A stretch of 6,533 nt of DNA, from NCBI GenBank assembly GCA_002367335.1, contig DFBI01000046.1, positions 1 to 6,533 on the forward strand. The letters are read 5' to 3'. Source of the stretch: Syntrophaceae bacterium UBA3084. GTDB lineage: Bacteria > Desulfobacterota > Syntrophia > Syntrophales > UBA6807. Position 1 is the stretch's first letter. Every line of letters starts with the position of its first letter. Positions 5,477-6,533 of the stretch are shown here, in pieces. A program made the translations under genes and the position numbers. Under the pieces are notes generated by a model. It was given only the letters and a program-made list of their open reading frames with translations. It did not search any database and was not told the origin of the DNA.

Positions 5477-5505
5477 TGCCAAATCTTTGTTTTTCTCTTT
5501 TGGCA
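5477..5505. promoter_or_regulatory. TGCCAAA-N15-TTTGGCA inverted repeat between divergent TPM and rpsT genes
   Basis: TGCCAAA at 5477-5483 and TTTGGCA at 5499-5505 form a perfect 7-bp dyad. A shorter GGCA/TGCC pairing (5467-5470 with 5477-5480) competes with it. On the minus strand the dyad is followed by a run of T, so it looks like a weak terminator, but no minus-strand gene lies upstream in the window to need one. An operator for either divergent gene is the alternative. The rest of the 204-bp spacer holds the rpsT promoter and no gene. Confidence 0.3.
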
Positions 5506-5520
5506 CAAGGCGATTAGAGC

Positions 5521-5547
5521 TTGACATAATGTTAAAACTGATATAAA
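5521..5547 (+). promoter_or_regulatory. Sigma-70-type promoter for rpsT
   Basis: A perfect TTGACA -35 (5521-5526) is followed after 15 bp by TATAAA (5542-5547), which is preceded by TG at 5539-5540, making an extended -10 (TGnTATAAA). The spacer is short, which the extended -10 can compensate. Transcription would begin near 5553-5556, giving a leader of about 45 nt. Confidence 0.65.
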
Positions 5548-5598
5548 AATCCAACTTCGAAATCACGGAATCATTCCATTAACAGGGAGGAATTATTT

Positions 5599-5862
5599 TT
5601 GGCCAATCATAAATCCGCAGAAAAAAGAATGAGACAAAACGAGAAGAGAAGAATAAGCAACATTTCTGTAAAATCTCTTGTGAAAACAAGAATAAAAACC
5701 GTTCTTAAATCCTTTGAAGAAAAAGATCAGGAAAAGGCGGGGGAAGCCCTTGTTAAGGCCAGATCAGTGATAGCCAAGGCTGCCGCCAAAGGCAAATTAC
5801 ATAAAAATAATGCTGCTCGTAAAATATCCAGGTTGACAAAAAAGGTTAATTCTTTAGCCTAG
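5599..5862 (+). CDS. rpsT: 30S ribosomal protein bS20
   Basis: An 87-aa, very basic helical protein of normal S20 length that binds 16S rRNA in the 30S body. Signature stretches are ANHKSAEKRMRQNEKRR (2-18) at the N-terminus and AAAKGKLHKNNAARKISRLT (61-80) near the C-terminus. The start codon is TTG, read as Met, with GGGAGG (5585-5590) 8 nt upstream. E. coli rpsT also starts with UUG, and there S20 represses its own translation, so the same control is plausible here. It has its own promoter and stands alone on the plus strand, ending 22 bp from the convergent lptE stop. No clear terminator hairpin is visible in that gap. Confidence 0.97.
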   Translation: MANHKSAEKRMRQNEKRRISNISVKSLVKTRIKTVLKSFEEKDQEKAGEALVKARSVIAKAAAKGKLHKNNAARKISRLTKKVNSLA

Positions 5863-5884
5863 GAACTCAAGAGATCGTACCAAA

Positions 5885-6409
5885 TTAAAATCCAGATATT
5901 ATACTTCTATATACCTTTTCAGCCATGTTAGTAGAAAGCTTTTTGATAGCATGTTTTTTATTGATTTCGGTTTTGTTTGGATTATTATCTACTGTAAAAT
6001 CTTCTCTCCACGTAAAATTTCTGTTGATCCATATAACTTCATCATTCCTGGTGTTTTTCAATGCAACCTCAATACTGACGTTTACACGGTCCTTTTTGGC
6101 TATATCGGTTTTACTGTAAGCGAGATGAGTGATATTATATTTATTAATACTCCCCGTTAACAAAGCGTCTGCCGTCTTCCTGCTTTTGGCCAGATCGAAT
6201 CTCTTCCCTTTTCTAAACTCATTGATAAAGGCATTTCTTATGTAGTTTTCAAGGGTTGCCTCACTTGTAAGGTTGGAAATATTTTCGACAAAAACCGTTT
6301 TAATGTTCTGGTCAATATTTTCTCCTCCAGGGGAAAAATGGTATCCGCAACCAAAGCAAATTACAGGAAGCAATAGCACTATAATTATCGGCCACTTCTT
6401 GCTATTCAT
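5885..6409 (-). CDS. lptE: LPS-assembly lipoprotein LptE
   Basis: A 174-aa outer-membrane lipoprotein precursor. Basic NSKK, a hydrophobic core (residues 7-19) and the lipobox ICFG-C place the lipidated cysteine at C21, followed by the GYHFSPGG start typical of LptE. Next come KTVFVENISNLTSEATLENY (38-57), a short helix and a beta-rich half. LptE plugs the LptD barrel and helps insert lipopolysaccharide into the outer leaflet. Start choice: ATG 6409 has GGAGGT (6414-6419) at ideal spacing and gives a clean signal peptide; upstream in-frame ATG 6421 and TTG 6427 would overlap that ribosome-binding site. In many Desulfobacterota lptE lies between leuS and rpsT or holA (from memory). Here rpsT is convergent and the sequence upstream is repeat DNA. 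Sequence divergence is normal for this family, so the assignment rests mainly on the N-terminus, size and location. Confidence 0.82.
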   Translation of the reverse strand: MNSKKWPIIIVLLLPVICFGCGYHFSPGGENIDQNIKTVFVENISNLTSEATLENYIRNAFINEFRKGKRFDLAKSRKTADALLTGSINKYNITHLAYSKTDIAKKDRVNVSIEVALKNTRNDEVIWINRNFTWREDFTVDNNPNKTEINKKHAIKKLSTNMAEKVYRSIISGF

Positions 6410-6444
6410 ATTAACCTCCATTTCCAAAAGGCGGATAAAGAAAC

Positions 6445-6453
6445 GTTATAACA
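6445..6453 (-). promoter_or_regulatory. Extended -10 promoter candidate for lptE
   Basis: On the minus strand the bases read TGTTATAAC, an extended -10 (TG-n-TATAAC) about 36 nt before the lptE start. No good -35 is seen; that position falls in the neighbouring repeat. The box ends exactly where the repeat begins at 6454. Confidence 0.4.
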
Positions 6454-6533
6454 CTTGATGCTTTCGTAAAAAGTCTGTCATTCCCGCGTAGGCGGGAATC
6501 CAGAAGTGTATAACTACTTAAAAACACTGGATT
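6454..6533. repeat. Repeat element with TCGTAAAAAGTC end and ATTCCCGC hairpin (continues past edge)
   Basis: The end at 6454-6475 matches the left (19 of 22) and inverted right (20 of 22) ends of the element at 4503-4594. It is followed by ATTCCCGC-GTAG-GCGGGAAT (6480-6499), a perfect 8-bp stem, then AATCCAG (6497-6503), whose reverse complement CTGGATT closes the window (6527-6533). The GTCATTCCCGC...GCGGGAATCCAG motif is a very common dispersed repeat in Desulfobacterota-type genomes (from memory). The interior differs from the 4503-4594 copy, so only the end is shared. The element is cut by the window edge. Confidence 0.6.

Noticed and set aside
5925..6458. Plus-strand open frames of 61-69 codons opposite lptE
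   Set aside because: They are antisense to the LptE frame, with no ribosome-binding sites or recognisable domains.

Overview
The window looks like a chromosomal segment of a Gram-negative, moderately AT-rich bacterium. It carries an LPS-assembly lipoprotein (LptE), a four-cysteine iron-sulfur type 23S rRNA m5U methyltransferase and ribosomal protein bS20. The gene mix and the style of dispersed repeats (GTCATTCCCGC... hairpins, CGTAAAAAGTC-ended elements) suggest Desulfobacterota / 'Deltaproteobacteria'. This placement is an inference from gene content and recall, not from a search.

Layout from left to right. Positions 1-477 (minus strand) hold the N-terminal 159 codons of a TraB/PrgY-type protein that runs off the left edge. 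A 162-bp divergent spacer carries a 10-bp inverted repeat and a hairpin directly before the start of the plus-strand rlmD-type gene (640-1893). The last codons of rlmD lie in a 166-bp MITE-like element (1866-2031) with imperfect terminal inverted repeats and a 5-bp direct repeat at its edges. Removing the element and one direct repeat in silico restores a stop codon immediately after the insertion point. Then come a small 32-codon ORF (2107-2205, uncertain) and an SDR oxidoreductase (2208-2996) whose Shine-Dalgarno sequence lies inside the small ORF.

Convergent to the SDR is a minus-strand group read in the order TPM-domain protein (5394-4624), nucleotidyltransferase-like protein (4474-3746), LemA (3615-3040). 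LemA and TPM proteins are commonly found together as envelope proteins. Here they are separated by a protein with a degenerate nucleotidyltransferase motif, and each gap has a 7-bp tandem repeat just after a stop codon. The TPM-NTase gap also contains a repeat element with about 22-bp inverted ends.

On the right, rpsT (5599-5862, plus strand, TTG start) has a strong promoter and converges on lptE (5885-6409, minus strand). Upstream of lptE lies an extended -10 promoter candidate. Directly next to it is another copy of the CGTAAAAAGTC repeat end, which continues to the window edge.

No tRNA, rRNA, CRISPR array or transposase gene is visible. Most genes are housekeeping or envelope genes. The most unusual content is the set of small non-autonomous repeat elements, especially the one that appears to have replaced the rlmD stop codon.
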